64,000 nucleotides of DNA from Candidatus Pelagibacter sp. (GCA_028226735.1 JAOIYV010000003.1:1-64000), one strand, 5' to 3'. Positions 29,495-37,641 are shown, counted from the stretch's first letter. A program made the numbers and translations. Notes: a model not told the origin generated them from the letters alone.

Positions 29495-29715
29495 GATTTA
29501 GACTCCTTTTTTGAGCTAAGTAATTTGTAATTGGTAATGGTTTCACTCCTTCTCCTATCAAGGGGCTTACGGAAAGAGGACAATAAAGAAAAAAACCATA
29601 AATGTTTGAAAAGGAATGAAATCCAATGCATAATCTATTTAAATCATTAACATTTGTTAAAAATTTGGTTCAATAATGTTTTGATTATGTTTTTTTATTG
29701 TATTATTTATTTCTT
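29495..29715 (-). promoter_or_regulatory. Leader and promoter region of the exported-protein pair, with strong RBS
   Basis: A 221-bp spacer. The ribosome-binding AAGGAG occupies 29503-29508 on the minus strand. Bases 29545-29580 are unusually G/C-rich for the region (minus strand: CCTCTTTCCGTAAGCCCCTTGATAG region) and could form a structured 5' leader. I could not fit it to a riboswitch class I know. The part nearer 29716 is T-rich and probably terminates or separates the island operon. Confidence 0.4.
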
Positions 29716-30189
29716 TTATATTTTTTGGTGACGCACATTTTGTGAAAAATTTTCGTTGCAATGTGGATCTATTAGGTTTTTGGATAAATGTATTATCCTT
29801 TCAAGTTCTAATTGAATTTTTGTTATATCCATTATTGTGCACTCCCAGAGATCAAAAGTAGTCCAGCCTTTTGTTTTATTTTGCAAAAGTTGACTCATGT
29901 CATTTATCTTAATATTTTCAAATTTTTCATGCCAAAATAATTGATTTGTTTTAGGCATTTTAGAGTTTAAACAACCATGGTGGTGCCAAAAACAACCTTT
30001 TATATTCAATATTATCCTTTTTGAAGGAATTGATATGTCAGGAGTACCTGCAAGTTCCTTGCTATGTTTATTAAAAAAGATTCCCATTTCTAATAGTAAT
30101 CTTTGAACTTTTATTTCAGGTTTTGTATTTTTAGAATTCAAAAATTGATTGTTCCTTTTTTTTCTTAAGATTTCTACCATACCTAACAT
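29716..30189 (-). CDS. Vsr-fold (very short patch repair-type) endonuclease, last gene of island operon
   Basis: A 157-aa protein of the Vsr/PD-(D/E)XK nuclease group. Classical Vsr nicks 5' of T in T:G mismatches left by 5-methylcytosine deamination. Residues matching E. coli Vsr are Glu25, Asp51 (GTPDI), Cys66/His71/Cys73/Cys117 for zinc, His69 and Asp97. However, the position of His64 is lysine (NIKGCFWHHHGC). The first 59 bp overlap the methyltransferase gene. It could be a mismatch nickase, or the effector nuclease of the whole operon. The start is uncertain; TTG at 30141 is an alternative. Confidence 0.88.
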   Translation of the reverse strand: MLGMVEILRKKRNNQFLNSKNTKPEIKVQRLLLEMGIFFNKHSKELAGTPDISIPSKRIILNIKGCFWHHHGCLNSKMPKTNQLFWHEKFENIKINDMSQLLQNKTKGWTTFDLWECTIMDITKIQLELERIIHLSKNLIDPHCNENFSQNVRHQKI

Positions 30190-31135
30190 CTCTATTTTTT
30201 TTGATATGTTTATCTAATATGTCTCCATCAATTTTTTTATTTCTTTGTTTTTTTATAAAATCCCAGTTTTCATCTAATTCTTTTTTATTTTCATGAATAG
30301 CTTTTCCAACTAAAAAATTAACTTGTTCATTTGCCTTGGCTTTATATAATTTAGCTCTGGCATGTTCTATATATGTTGCAGAAATATCAATACCAATAAA
30401 TCTTCTATTCATTTTTTTAGCAACTACACCGGTAGTGCCCGTACCAACAAAAGGGTCTAAAACAATATCTCCTTTAAACGAGTTAATGGCACCACACGAA
30501 AACATTCTCATCAATCTTGCAGGTAGTTTTTCGGGATATGGCGCAGGGTGATTTTTTTTACGACTTATATCCTCAGGTATCATAAACCAAACCTGTTGAA
30601 TTAGATCAATCCACTCATGTTTTTTTAATTTTTCATTCTCTTTAACATTTTTAGGGTATTTTTTAGATTTTCCAGGTTTTACATAAACTTTTATAAATTC
30701 AATTGTATTATTTTCTAATAAATTTCCTGGGTATGGGTAACTTCCAAACATAAGTTTACTAGTTTGTTTTTGCCAAACGTAAACACTAAATAAATTAAGA
30801 TTTGTATTGGATAAAATTTTTTCAGATAAATCTGCACTGATATCTTTTAGATGTCTTACATCCTGCTTAATTAATGCTTGGGGCACAGGCATTATAGGAG
30901 TGTTTATTGCCATTTTACCGTTAGGTCTAAGCACTCTAGAACACTCAGAGAATATCTCGGTAAGAGTATTTAAGTATGTATCATAGTCTGTATTAATGTC
31001 TTTATCATATACAACAGCATTCCAGTAAGGTGGAGACGTAATGACTAAATCTACAGAGTCGTCTTCCATCTGTTTTAATTTAGTTAAAGCATTTCCTACT
31101 AGAAATTTATTTATAAATTGATCTATATCTTTCAT
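30131..31135 (-). CDS. Beta-class DNA methyltransferase (N4-cytosine or N6-adenine)
   Basis: A 334-aa SAM-dependent DNA methylase. Catalytic motif IV TSPPYW (residues 33-38) precedes the SAM motif DPFVGTGTTG (227-236) and GIDIS, which is the beta-class order. The target-recognition region lies between them. The TSPPYW form is most usual in N4-cytosine enzymes, but N6-adenine is not excluded. HPAPYPEKLP before motif I is also typical. Its start overlaps the stop of the 1079-aa gene (TAATG). It probably marks self DNA for the system encoded upstream. Confidence 0.92.
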   Translation of the reverse strand: MKDIDQFINKFLVGNALTKLKQMEDDSVDLVITSPPYWNAVVYDKDINTDYDTYLNTLTEIFSECSRVLRPNGKMAINTPIMPVPQALIKQDVRHLKDISADLSEKILSNTNLNLFSVYVWQKQTSKLMFGSYPYPGNLLENNTIEFIKVYVKPGKSKKYPKNVKENEKLKKHEWIDLIQQVWFMIPEDISRKKNHPAPYPEKLPARLMRMFSCGAINSFKGDIVLDPFVGTGTTGVVAKKMNRRFIGIDISATYIEHARAKLYKAKANEQVNFLVGKAIHENKKELDENWDFIKKQRNKKIDGDILDKHIKKNRDVRYGRNLKKKKEQSIFEF

Positions 31136-34100
31136 TAATTATATTTTTTTTGCATTATTTTTTCACCTATATTTATTTGAACGCTATTTTTATTTAAATT
31201 AAAAGTAAAAATAATTTCATCTCCAAGTTTTAACTTATCTTGGAAAATTTCATTCCCAACTCTTGTAATAAATTTATTAGCAATATTAATTTTATGACTC
31301 ATTCCATCCACATTGTATTTACCTTTTATGATATTATATAAAGAATTCTCTACAGCAAAATTTTTTCCACTTCGGGTTCTTTCATTTATTTCATAACCAA
31401 CCCATATACTGCCATCATCATTATGATCGTAATCACTTATAATTTTAGCACCTTTCCCTTTATTTTTTATATAAAAATTATCTATTTCACCTACATCCAG
31501 CTTAGTTCCAATTAAAGAATAACATCCAGGGGCAACTTTAATTATTACTGGAGTATTTTGAGCAATAAATACTGTTGCTGTATTAGTATTCATTCCTTGA
31601 TCCATTAGCTTATTTAACAATTGATTATAAGTTAATATTTTTTCATTTTTAAAAACATTAATAAAAGCTAAGTCAGTAGCAGATAAAATTTCTCTTTGTG
31701 AATTGTCAAAAAATTTAGATACATATTCATCTGGAACTGAAATATTAAAATCATCAATTTTTGCATTAAGTTCTGTCTTGCAGTAATTAGAAACAGCTTC
31801 AAAAGTAATAGAACTACTTTCTTTTAATCGTGTATTTCTTTTTATAGCTTTCATAATATGAAATTTATTTACCACTGGACTTACATTAAATATTTTTTGT
31901 AAAGTGCTATATAATCTATTTCTGGTTCTTGAATTGTCATAAAGCCATTCCTTCTCAATAAATGAAATTTCATTTTCTGAGTTTAATAAGTCAAAAATTT
32001 GCTCAATAGTTAATTTAAATTTTTTTGATAAAAAAGCAGTTCTCAAAAGTCCGTAGTTGTTAAAATTATCAAAAACGAAATTTTTTAATATTGAATATTT
32101 TAGATTTTTTTTATTATCAATTACTGATTTTTTTTCTAGTAAAATAAAATCATCTTTATTTAAAAAAAGTTTTATTAAAGATAGCAATGTTCTAGTGTGA
32201 TATCTCTTTTTAACTATTCCATTATCAAGTAAATATTTCTCAAAATTTATACATGATATGGGACATAATTGAATTAATAATTCGTTAATTTTTTTTAAAA
32301 TAATAAATCCAGATATTTTTCTTTTCGCTACTATTCTTAAATATTTTGAAACAATTTGTCTTATTCTTTCTCTTGTTAATCCAAAATGTTGTCCTGATAA
32401 TTCTAATGTTTTAATTCCACTTCCATTTAAACCATAGTGGTATTCAATAATATCTTGTCTTTTATAATTAATTTTTTTCATTAATTCATTAATCTCTTCG
32501 TCTAAGTATTGAAAATTTTTAAAATCCTTACTAGATTCTTCAAATCCTTTATTTTCTAATTTTTTTGTATATTTTTGAGACAGCGTTGATTTTGTAATAT
32601 CCCAATCTTCGATAACAACACCTATTGGAATTGAGATATATTTTAGTAAAGTAATTTTAATTTCATCAATTGATCGAGACCCTATATTTGGCATATTACT
32701 TAAAGTATTAATTTTTTGATGTAAGTCTCCTAAATTTTCTATTTCTAAATTCATACATGTGCTAATTACTCTTGTATTGTCAAAAATATTTTCAATGGGT
32801 CTGAAAAAGTTTATTTGATTATCATTATTTAAGTCATCAAACTTTAAATATTTATTTGTTAATTTTTTTAGCTTATCCTTCCATGGTGTAATATTTTTTA
32901 CTGAATGAATATCATTATCTTCTGGTGGCCAAACAATTTCCATTCCCAAATAAAGCGACATGCTATCAAGAACATTCTTAATTTCATTTAGTGATTTCTG
33001 ACCAAAATTAGGTGTACGCAACAAGTAAGACTGCGTTCTTGTCACTAAATCCCCAATAAAAGTTATATTGTCATTTTTCAAACAATTCATGGTTCTAACA
33101 GAAAAATCAATATCATCTATTTTGATAAATAGATTTTTTGTAATTGGAATGATTTTTCTTTTCTCAGCAATGGTAAAACTAAGACTTGTATTATTTTTTT
33201 TGTTAAAGGCTTTTAATTGTTCATCTAATTCATCAATTGAAGATTGACCCATTCCCTGCATTTGCTTAAGATTTTGTAATTGCCAAATTAAAAGATCCTT
33301 AAGGTAAAAAATATTTTCATTTTTAAGAGTATTTAATGTGCGGCCAGATAAAAAAAATAATTCTTCTATTTTTTTATTTAAAAAAAATCTATTCTTTTCT
33401 TCATTTGATGATTGTTTTAATTCATCTTTCCATGGTGTAATACTTTTTGTAGATAAACAATCATCATAAATTAGTTTGTTTGAATTAAAGTCAATATCTT
33501 GTTTATTTTCTAAGTTACCATAATACTTCATGAAGTTATCAAAGGTTTTAATATCATGCTTGTATTTAGATATGTCTTGTTCTTTGAGAATTTTACTAAC
33601 TTCTTCAGTTTTGTTTTGTTTTAAAAAAATAATTTTTTCATCTTCAAAACTTGAAACTTCTGTGTACTTAGATTGACCAAAGAAAATCATTCCATAGGCA
33701 TTGTAGCCAGAAACTTTTTGATAAATATCTGATTTCTTAATTTGATTAATAATAACAGTTTTTGAATCCTCATTTATCATTCTCCAATAATTAATTTGAT
33801 CAATCACATCCTGTAAATCACTGTGATCATGAGCTCTAGATACAAATAATTTGTATTCTGTGGAATTAATAGATTGATTATCTAATTTAAATAATAATTC
33901 TAAAAGAAACACAAAAGGTTTAATTTGCATTTTTTTATATTTATCAGACTTGATTAAAGGATTATTTATTTGATACTTTAATAATTGATTAGTTTTAATT
34001 TCATATCTCTTTTGATTATCCTCCGTTTTTAAGAATTCGACCCCAGCTTCAGTAATTTTTAATTTTTCATCATGATCAACAAAACAAAAACCCAATAATT

Positions 34101-34374
34101 CAAAAACTTTTTTTAACCCTCTTGCATTTGCAGAGGCATTTATTTTTTCTCTGCTAGGATTTAATAATTTTGCTCTAATTAGCGTATTAGATAATTCTTC
34201 TTGTTTTTTAAACCAATTTTTACCTTCATAGCTTTCAAAATATCTAAATATAATAAATAGGTTTTCTAAATCATTTACAGATCTTTTAAAAGTGTACCAA
34301 AAACCAGTTTTTTTTTTATAAGTATTAATAAAATTATTATCAAGATTATTAAAAGACCTTAAGATGTTAGTCAT
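31135..34374 (-). CDS. Chimeric 1079-aa protein: AlwI/BstNBI-like recognition region + three alpha-CTD-like modules + sigma region-4-like HTH
   Basis: A multi-domain protein unlike any single family I know. Residues about 20-290 resemble the DNA-recognition half of AlwI/PleI/BstNBI restriction enzymes ([43 protein letters not shown]). Residues about 336-390, 419-478 and 527-585 are helix-hairpin-helix modules like the RNA polymerase alpha C-terminal domain (e.g. [18 protein letters not shown]). Residues 623-686 resemble sigma-70 region 4 (YHYGLNGSG, then [16 protein letters not shown]). The last 350 residues are mostly helical and unassigned. No PD-(D/E)XK nuclease site was found. It overlaps the GHKL gene by 8 bp. 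Confidence 0.8.
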   Translation of the reverse strand: MTNILRSFNNLDNNFINTYKKKTGFWYTFKRSVNDLENLFIIFRYFESYEGKNWFKKQEELSNTLIRAKLLNPSREKINASANARGLKKVFELLGFCFVDHDEKLKITEAGVEFLKTEDNQKRYEIKTNQLLKYQINNPLIKSDKYKKMQIKPFVFLLELLFKLDNQSINSTEYKLFVSRAHDHSDLQDVIDQINYWRMINEDSKTVIINQIKKSDIYQKVSGYNAYGMIFFGQSKYTEVSSFEDEKIIFLKQNKTEEVSKILKEQDISKYKHDIKTFDNFMKYYGNLENKQDIDFNSNKLIYDDCLSTKSITPWKDELKQSSNEEKNRFFLNKKIEELFFLSGRTLNTLKNENIFYLKDLLIWQLQNLKQMQGMGQSSIDELDEQLKAFNKKNNTSLSFTIAEKRKIIPITKNLFIKIDDIDFSVRTMNCLKNDNITFIGDLVTRTQSYLLRTPNFGQKSLNEIKNVLDSMSLYLGMEIVWPPEDNDIHSVKNITPWKDKLKKLTNKYLKFDDLNNDNQINFFRPIENIFDNTRVISTCMNLEIENLGDLHQKINTLSNMPNIGSRSIDEIKITLLKYISIPIGVVIEDWDITKSTLSQKYTKKLENKGFEESSKDFKNFQYLDEEINELMKKINYKRQDIIEYHYGLNGSGIKTLELSGQHFGLTRERIRQIVSKYLRIVAKRKISGFIILKKINELLIQLCPISCINFEKYLLDNGIVKKRYHTRTLLSLIKLFLNKDDFILLEKKSVIDNKKNLKYSILKNFVFDNFNNYGLLRTAFLSKKFKLTIEQIFDLLNSENEISFIEKEWLYDNSRTRNRLYSTLQKIFNVSPVVNKFHIMKAIKRNTRLKESSSITFEAVSNYCKTELNAKIDDFNISVPDEYVSKFFDNSQREILSATDLAFINVFKNEKILTYNQLLNKLMDQGMNTNTATVFIAQNTPVIIKVAPGCYSLIGTKLDVGEIDNFYIKNKGKGAKIISDYDHNDDGSIWVGYEINERTRSGKNFAVENSLYNIIKGKYNVDGMSHKINIANKFITRVGNEIFQDKLKLGDEIIFTFNLNKNSVQINIGEKIMQKKYN

Positions 34375-36046
34375 TAAAGTAATCTAATGCAGCAAGTTTT
34401 TTTAAAAGAGTGTCTACTCTCTCTTGCATTTCTATTACTCCGTCAGAAAGTGCATCATCTAGCATATTGGAATTTCCTTTTTGCGTTGTAACAGCTGCAG
34501 CGTATTCAAAAATTGCCGCCTCAAAGGCAGGCCTCATATATGTCGACGATTTCTGGTCTCCTCCAGCCATTTCTTCTATTCTTTTTAAAAATGGATGATC
34601 TAAATTGATTGTTATTACTCTGCTATCATCATCGTATTTAGCTCTATGATCATCTTTACCTAAATGATCAAATTTAAAATCAAAACCGCCGCCTGATTTT
34701 TTTTTCTTAGATTTTCTTTCTTTACCCTGTTCGGTAGTTTTTTGATCAGTCCTGTCAAGTTTCCCTCCAGCCTTACCATTGTCTCCACCTTCACCTCCTT
34801 CACCATCGCCACTACCATCGTAGATACCCGCATTATCATCACCATCAATAACATTTACATTAAAATCTTTTCCTACAACAATTTTTGTTTCACCCAGAGA
34901 TGGAATATCTTTTTCTTTTTCGTCAATATTTCCTCTTGCTTTTGCTGCTCTTTTTTGTAGTTCTAATTCCTGATTTTTATAATCATCATTAAAAAAGTTT
35001 TTCATTTTTTCAGCTTCTTTTTTTAATGCCTCTTCTTTTTCTTTTTGTTTACTCTCATTGGCTCTTTTTTCTAATTTTTTTCTAATTTTATCGACATTGA
35101 CGCTAACAAATTCTTTAAATTTTTGTGCTAAAAGATTATCTTCATTAAGCTCCTCTCTTCTGCTGCTATCAAATATAGGTGGGTCTTGATCCTCATCTAT
35201 TAATTTATCACATTCACAGGTACCAAAAATAAATTCATTATATCTTGCAGTAGGATTTTTAACAAAAGCCTTATGAATACCTCTTGCTAATACATTTATA
35301 CCTCTTTCTTCATCATCTAATTTTCTAGTGGCAATCCTTATAACCAACCTTGTTTCTCCTAAGATTTTTTTATAATTTTCATCTGGTTGAATAATTTCCT
35401 CCTCTTCAAAAGGAATTTCTATTTTTTCTAACTTTTCAGCCTGCAAGAATAAATTTATTTCTTTCTTATAAACAGTCTCAGTAAGTGTTTTGGTTTGAAG
35501 AAATTTTTTTATACTGGTTGTATTTATTGGTCTTTTTTGTCTAAACCCTAAAATATTTATTATAGTTCCATTTTTTTCTGATGTTTGTATATCTTCATCT
35601 TTCCATCTAACCTGCACACCTTCTTTTGATATTGATGCTTTGCAGTCTTCTCTGTGAATTTCAAATCTATTTAACTTATTATCTTTAACTGTTCTAACTG
35701 ATAAAATTTGTCCTATTCCTAAACCTGCGATTTTGCCTGTTCCATATTCTCCTCTTCCAAAATCACCTTCTCTTCTTTCTTCGTTTTCTTGGTTCAGAAC
35801 AAGAAATTGTTCATTGATTTTTTTTATAGACATTCCATTTGAGTCATCTTTTATTTGAATAGATTTATTTTCTTGATCAACCATAATTTCTACTGTCGGA
35901 TTATGATTTACTTTATCTGAATATTGCCAGCTATTTTTAACATATTCACCCACTGCTTTACCTTCATTAGAAAATCTTTTTGTTTCTTCTAATAAAGATC
36001 TACCTGCGTGAGTAGTCATGAATTTATTATGTGTATTATTGGGCAT
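34367..36046 (-). CDS. GHKL-type ATPase (MORC/MutL/Hsp90-like) of the island operon
   Basis: A 559-aa protein. The ATP-binding fold occupies about residues 15-200: N-box EYVKNSW (Glu34, Asn38), DDSNGM (67-72) for the DxGxG position, and the glycine lid [15 protein letters not shown] (97-110). A transducer-like domain follows, with RGIHKAF at about 255. Then come a long charged coiled coil (about 310-370), a Gly/Asp linker (about 401-430) and a helical C-terminus. It is not MutL (no CXHGRP endonuclease motif) nor HtpG. MORC-like ATPases of this class are known in bacterial restriction-type operons. It overlaps genes on both sides. Confidence 0.85.
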   Translation of the reverse strand: MPNNTHNKFMTTHAGRSLLEETKRFSNEGKAVGEYVKNSWQYSDKVNHNPTVEIMVDQENKSIQIKDDSNGMSIKKINEQFLVLNQENEERREGDFGRGEYGTGKIAGLGIGQILSVRTVKDNKLNRFEIHREDCKASISKEGVQVRWKDEDIQTSEKNGTIINILGFRQKRPINTTSIKKFLQTKTLTETVYKKEINLFLQAEKLEKIEIPFEEEEIIQPDENYKKILGETRLVIRIATRKLDDEERGINVLARGIHKAFVKNPTARYNEFIFGTCECDKLIDEDQDPPIFDSSRREELNEDNLLAQKFKEFVSVNVDKIRKKLEKRANESKQKEKEEALKKEAEKMKNFFNDDYKNQELELQKRAAKARGNIDEKEKDIPSLGETKIVVGKDFNVNVIDGDDNAGIYDGSGDGEGGEGGDNGKAGGKLDRTDQKTTEQGKERKSKKKKSGGGFDFKFDHLGKDDHRAKYDDDSRVITINLDHPFLKRIEEMAGGDQKSSTYMRPAFEAAIFEYAAAVTTQKGNSNMLDDALSDGVIEMQERVDTLLKKLAALDYFND

Positions 36047-36647
36047 TTTGTGCTCCTTTTGTTAAGCTTTTAATAATCTTTTTTATTACTTCTTTAAATT
36101 CTTTTTCATGGATAAATAAATTTAAAATTTTTTGAATTTTTTGTTCTTTCTGTATATTTTTCATATAATCATTTATTCTAAAAAAGTTGTTAAACTCCTT
36201 GATTGTAATTTCATTTTCTTTTGAATTTTTTGCTTTTTGATACGCTTCAGTAGCAATTAATCGATTTTTAGTATTTTCATAAAGTTCTTTTGATACAGAA
36301 ATTCTCATCTTACTTTGATCAAAATCCTTAACAATATTTCTATTTTTTTCTGAAAATTTTATGCCTTCTTCTGTTAATAAATAGCTATCAGTATCTTTTT
36401 CTTTTTTTCCTCCCTTAAAAACTTTAGCTTGCTGTAAAATATATCCTTTTTTCCTAGCGTTGGACAAAGCATCCCAGGTATTACTATCACTAATTAAATC
36501 TGGTCTGGTTTTCCATCTAAATCTACCAGGGGCTAGCTCATCTGCTTTAATTGCTATAGTTTCAATATCAAAAGTCCCAACCCCTGAACCTAGGGCATAT
36601 ATCGCAACAGTTACTATCTCTTGATTAGATAATTTATTTTTGATCAT
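36036..36647 (-). CDS. Putative winged-helix protein of the island operon
   Basis: A 203-aa soluble protein. The first about 100 residues have a winged-helix-like pattern: an initial helix LSNQEIVTVAIYAL, a recognition-helix candidate SNTWDALSNARKKGYI and a wing ending SYLLTEEGIKF, the usual 'T-x-x-G' close of such domains. The remainder is lysine-rich helices. It could be the operon regulator or a DNA-targeting subunit for the ATPase, whose gene it overlaps by 11 bp. No named family is recognised. Confidence 0.6.
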   Translation of the reverse strand: MIKNKLSNQEIVTVAIYALGSGVGTFDIETIAIKADELAPGRFRWKTRPDLISDSNTWDALSNARKKGYILQQAKVFKGGKKEKDTDSYLLTEEGIKFSEKNRNIVKDFDQSKMRISVSKELYENTKNRLIATEAYQKAKNSKENEITIKEFNNFFRINDYMKNIQKEQKIQKILNLFIHEKEFKEVIKKIIKSLTKGAQNAQ

Positions 36648-36650
36648 AAA

Positions 36651-36893
36651 CTATTTAAAAAAAACCTCATTGTTTCTATTTTTTTTATTTTTTGCTTTAT
36701 TAAAACTGTTTTTTACTTCCTTCACAGCTTCATCTAATTTTTTAAATATAATATTTTTTTCCTTTTCATCGTAACCGTAGTACCTTTGGTTAGCTATATT
36801 GTTTAATAATTTTACAGATTTCACAGCGTTAATTAATCTTCTGTTGCCGTGTCTTAAGAAGTTTTCTCTTCTTTGTTTATCATTTAATGCCAT
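36651..36893 (-). CDS. Small basic protein, first gene of the island operon
   Basis: An 80-aa helical protein rich in Lys, Arg and Asn, starting MALNDKQRRENFLRHGNRRL. The RHGNRRLINAVKSVKLL stretch is amphipathic. No membrane segment. It lies 8 bp downstream of a candidate -10 box, so its mRNA would be leaderless or nearly so. As first gene it might be a regulator or a nucleic-acid-binding subunit. Function unknown. Confidence 0.6.
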   Translation of the reverse strand: MALNDKQRRENFLRHGNRRLINAVKSVKLLNNIANQRYYGYDEKEKNIIFKKLDEAVKEVKNSFNKAKNKKNRNNEVFFK

Positions 36894-36900
36894 GAGTAGA

Positions 36901-36928
36901 CATATAGCATTTTTAATGAGAATGTCAA
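36901..36928 (-). promoter_or_regulatory. Promoter of the island operon
   Basis: On the minus strand a perfect TTGACA (36928-36923) is separated by 16 bp from TATATG (36906-36901). The expected transcription start falls at or next to the ATG at 36893, which would make a leaderless message. Confidence 0.5.
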
Positions 36929-36982
36929 TAAGAAATAAAATGTCGATTAATGTGAGAATTTAATTGACACATTTATTCTCAT
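36916..36982. repeat. Inverted-repeat operator-like region overlapping divergent promoters
   Basis: The left arm ATGAGAATGTCAAT (36916-36929) and right-arm pieces ATTGACA (36963-36969) and ATTCTCAT (36975-36982) are complementary in order. A third copy of TGAGAAT lies at 36953-36959. Each arm contains the -35 TTGACA of one of the two divergent promoters, so a protein bound here would control both directions. Confidence 0.55.
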
Positions 36983-36992
36983 AGTTTATAAG
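36964..36992 (+). promoter_or_regulatory. Promoter for the structured leader RNA and rmuC unit
   Basis: A perfect TTGACA (36964-36969) lies 17 bp before TATAAG (36987-36992; the alternative TTATAA has 16 bp). The predicted start, near 36999, coincides with the first base of the long inverted repeat of the RNA listed next. Confidence 0.55.
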
Positions 36993-36998
36993 GTTTAT

Positions 36999-37114
36999 AG
37001 AACTTTGGTTCTGTTTTATTTACGTGGTTTTATTGTACTCCATGTTGTTGTTGACACGCATCTAAAATTCGAAAGAGCAGGGCTTAACCTTTCTACCTGT
37101 AGAACCAAAGCTCT
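36999..37114 (+). ncRNA. Candidate structured RNA (leader or independent small RNA), novel
   Basis: The 5' arm AGAACTTTGGTTCT (36999-37012) pairs with AGAACCAAAGCTCT (37101-37114) in 13 of 14 positions, closing an 88-nt loop. Inside, ACGTGG pairs with CCATGT (around 37022-37045) and GAAAG with CTTTC (37071-37093), giving a three-way junction. It begins where a good promoter would start transcription. No T-run follows, so it may be the 5' leader of the 90-aa gene at 37135. I could not match it to tmRNA, 6S RNA or a known riboswitch. Confidence 0.45.
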
Positions 37115-37134
37115 TATATGAATGATGAAAAATT

Positions 37135-37407
37135 ATGGTTAACCGAGAAGATTTATTAAATATTCAAAAAAAACAATTTACAGGTGAATTTTCTGAAAAC
37201 GCTCTAATCAGGTACCTACAAATTGCAGAACATTTAATTTTTACAGAAGAAAATAAAAAAGCCACAAAGCTTCTGTTAGACCTGGGTTTTGACAAAAAAA
37301 TTATTAAAGAATTTATAAAATCAATTGAAAAAAATTATAAAGAAGATGATTGTCAAGATATGAAGGAAATTATGCAATTAAAGATACCAAGAAGAATGTT
37401 AAATTAA
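37135..37407 (+). CDS. 90-aa protein, unknown, first gene of the rmuC unit
   Basis: A helical soluble protein starting MVNREDLLNIQKKQFTGEFS and ending PRRMLN. The pattern HLIFTEENKKATKLLLDLGFDKKIIKEFI suggests a small helical bundle. It starts 20 bp after the structured RNA and is followed by two tiny genes and rmuC without real gaps. No family is recognised. Confidence 0.6.
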   Translation: MVNREDLLNIQKKQFTGEFSENALIRYLQIAEHLIFTEENKKATKLLLDLGFDKKIIKEFIKSIEKNYKEDDCQDMKEIMQLKIPRRMLN

Positions 37408-37408
37408 G

Positions 37409-37567
37409 ATGGATAAGATTCATGAAATAAGAGTTGAAGAAGTTCAGGATCAAGAAGAGGGAATGCAGCTCTATAGAGTTTATATAGAAGTGAACGAATC
37501 AATTAAAATATTGGGTGAGTCTTCAACTAAGCCTAGGCTCATTAGGTATGTATCGAAAGTTTATTAA
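37409..37567 (+). CDS. 52-aa protein, unknown
   Basis: ATG at 37409, one base after the preceding stop, to TAA at 37565-37567. The product MDKIHEIRVEEVQDQEEGMQ continues with alternating hydrophobic residues (LYRVYIEVNESIKIL) and ends with a basic STKPRLIRYVSKVY. This looks like a small beta-hairpin/alpha domain. The overlap of its stop with the next ATG supports translation. Confidence 0.5.
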   Translation: MDKIHEIRVEEVQDQEEGMQLYRVYIEVNESIKILGESSTKPRLIRYVSKVY

Positions 37568-37641
37568 TGAAAAGTAAAACAGTTATAAATTATGATGAAT
37601 TTAGAGCTTTATACTATAAAATAGGAGAGAATCATGGATAA
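37567..37641 (+). CDS. Possible 24-aa peptide coupled to rmuC
   Basis: The ATG overlaps the preceding stop (TAATG) and the TAA at 37641 lies inside the start of rmuC (8-bp overlap). The product MKSKTVINYDEFRALYYKIG plus ENHG is short and may serve only as a translation-coupling leader whose end carries the rmuC ribosome-binding site (GGAGAG). Confidence is low because of size. Confidence 0.3.
   Translation: MKSKTVINYDEFRALYYKIGENHG

Noticed and set aside
29545..29580. Glycine, TPP or SAM riboswitch upstream of the exported proteins
   Set aside because: The consensus cores of these classes could not be fitted; only a G/C-rich patch is supported.
34742..34960. Frames on both strands inside the Gly/Asp-rich linker of the GHKL gene
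   Set aside because: They are low-complexity shadows of the GHKL coding sequence with no start context or family features.
36999..37114. tmRNA piece or 6S RNA
   Set aside because: There is no alanine-tRNA-like acceptor, tag frame or CCA for tmRNA, and the three-way layout does not match the long rod with central bubble of 6S RNA.
29495..37134. Integrase, transposase or tRNA attachment site bounding the island
   Set aside because: No recombinase gene, IS-type inverted ends or partial tRNA copy was found at either edge; the way it entered the genome is unresolved.
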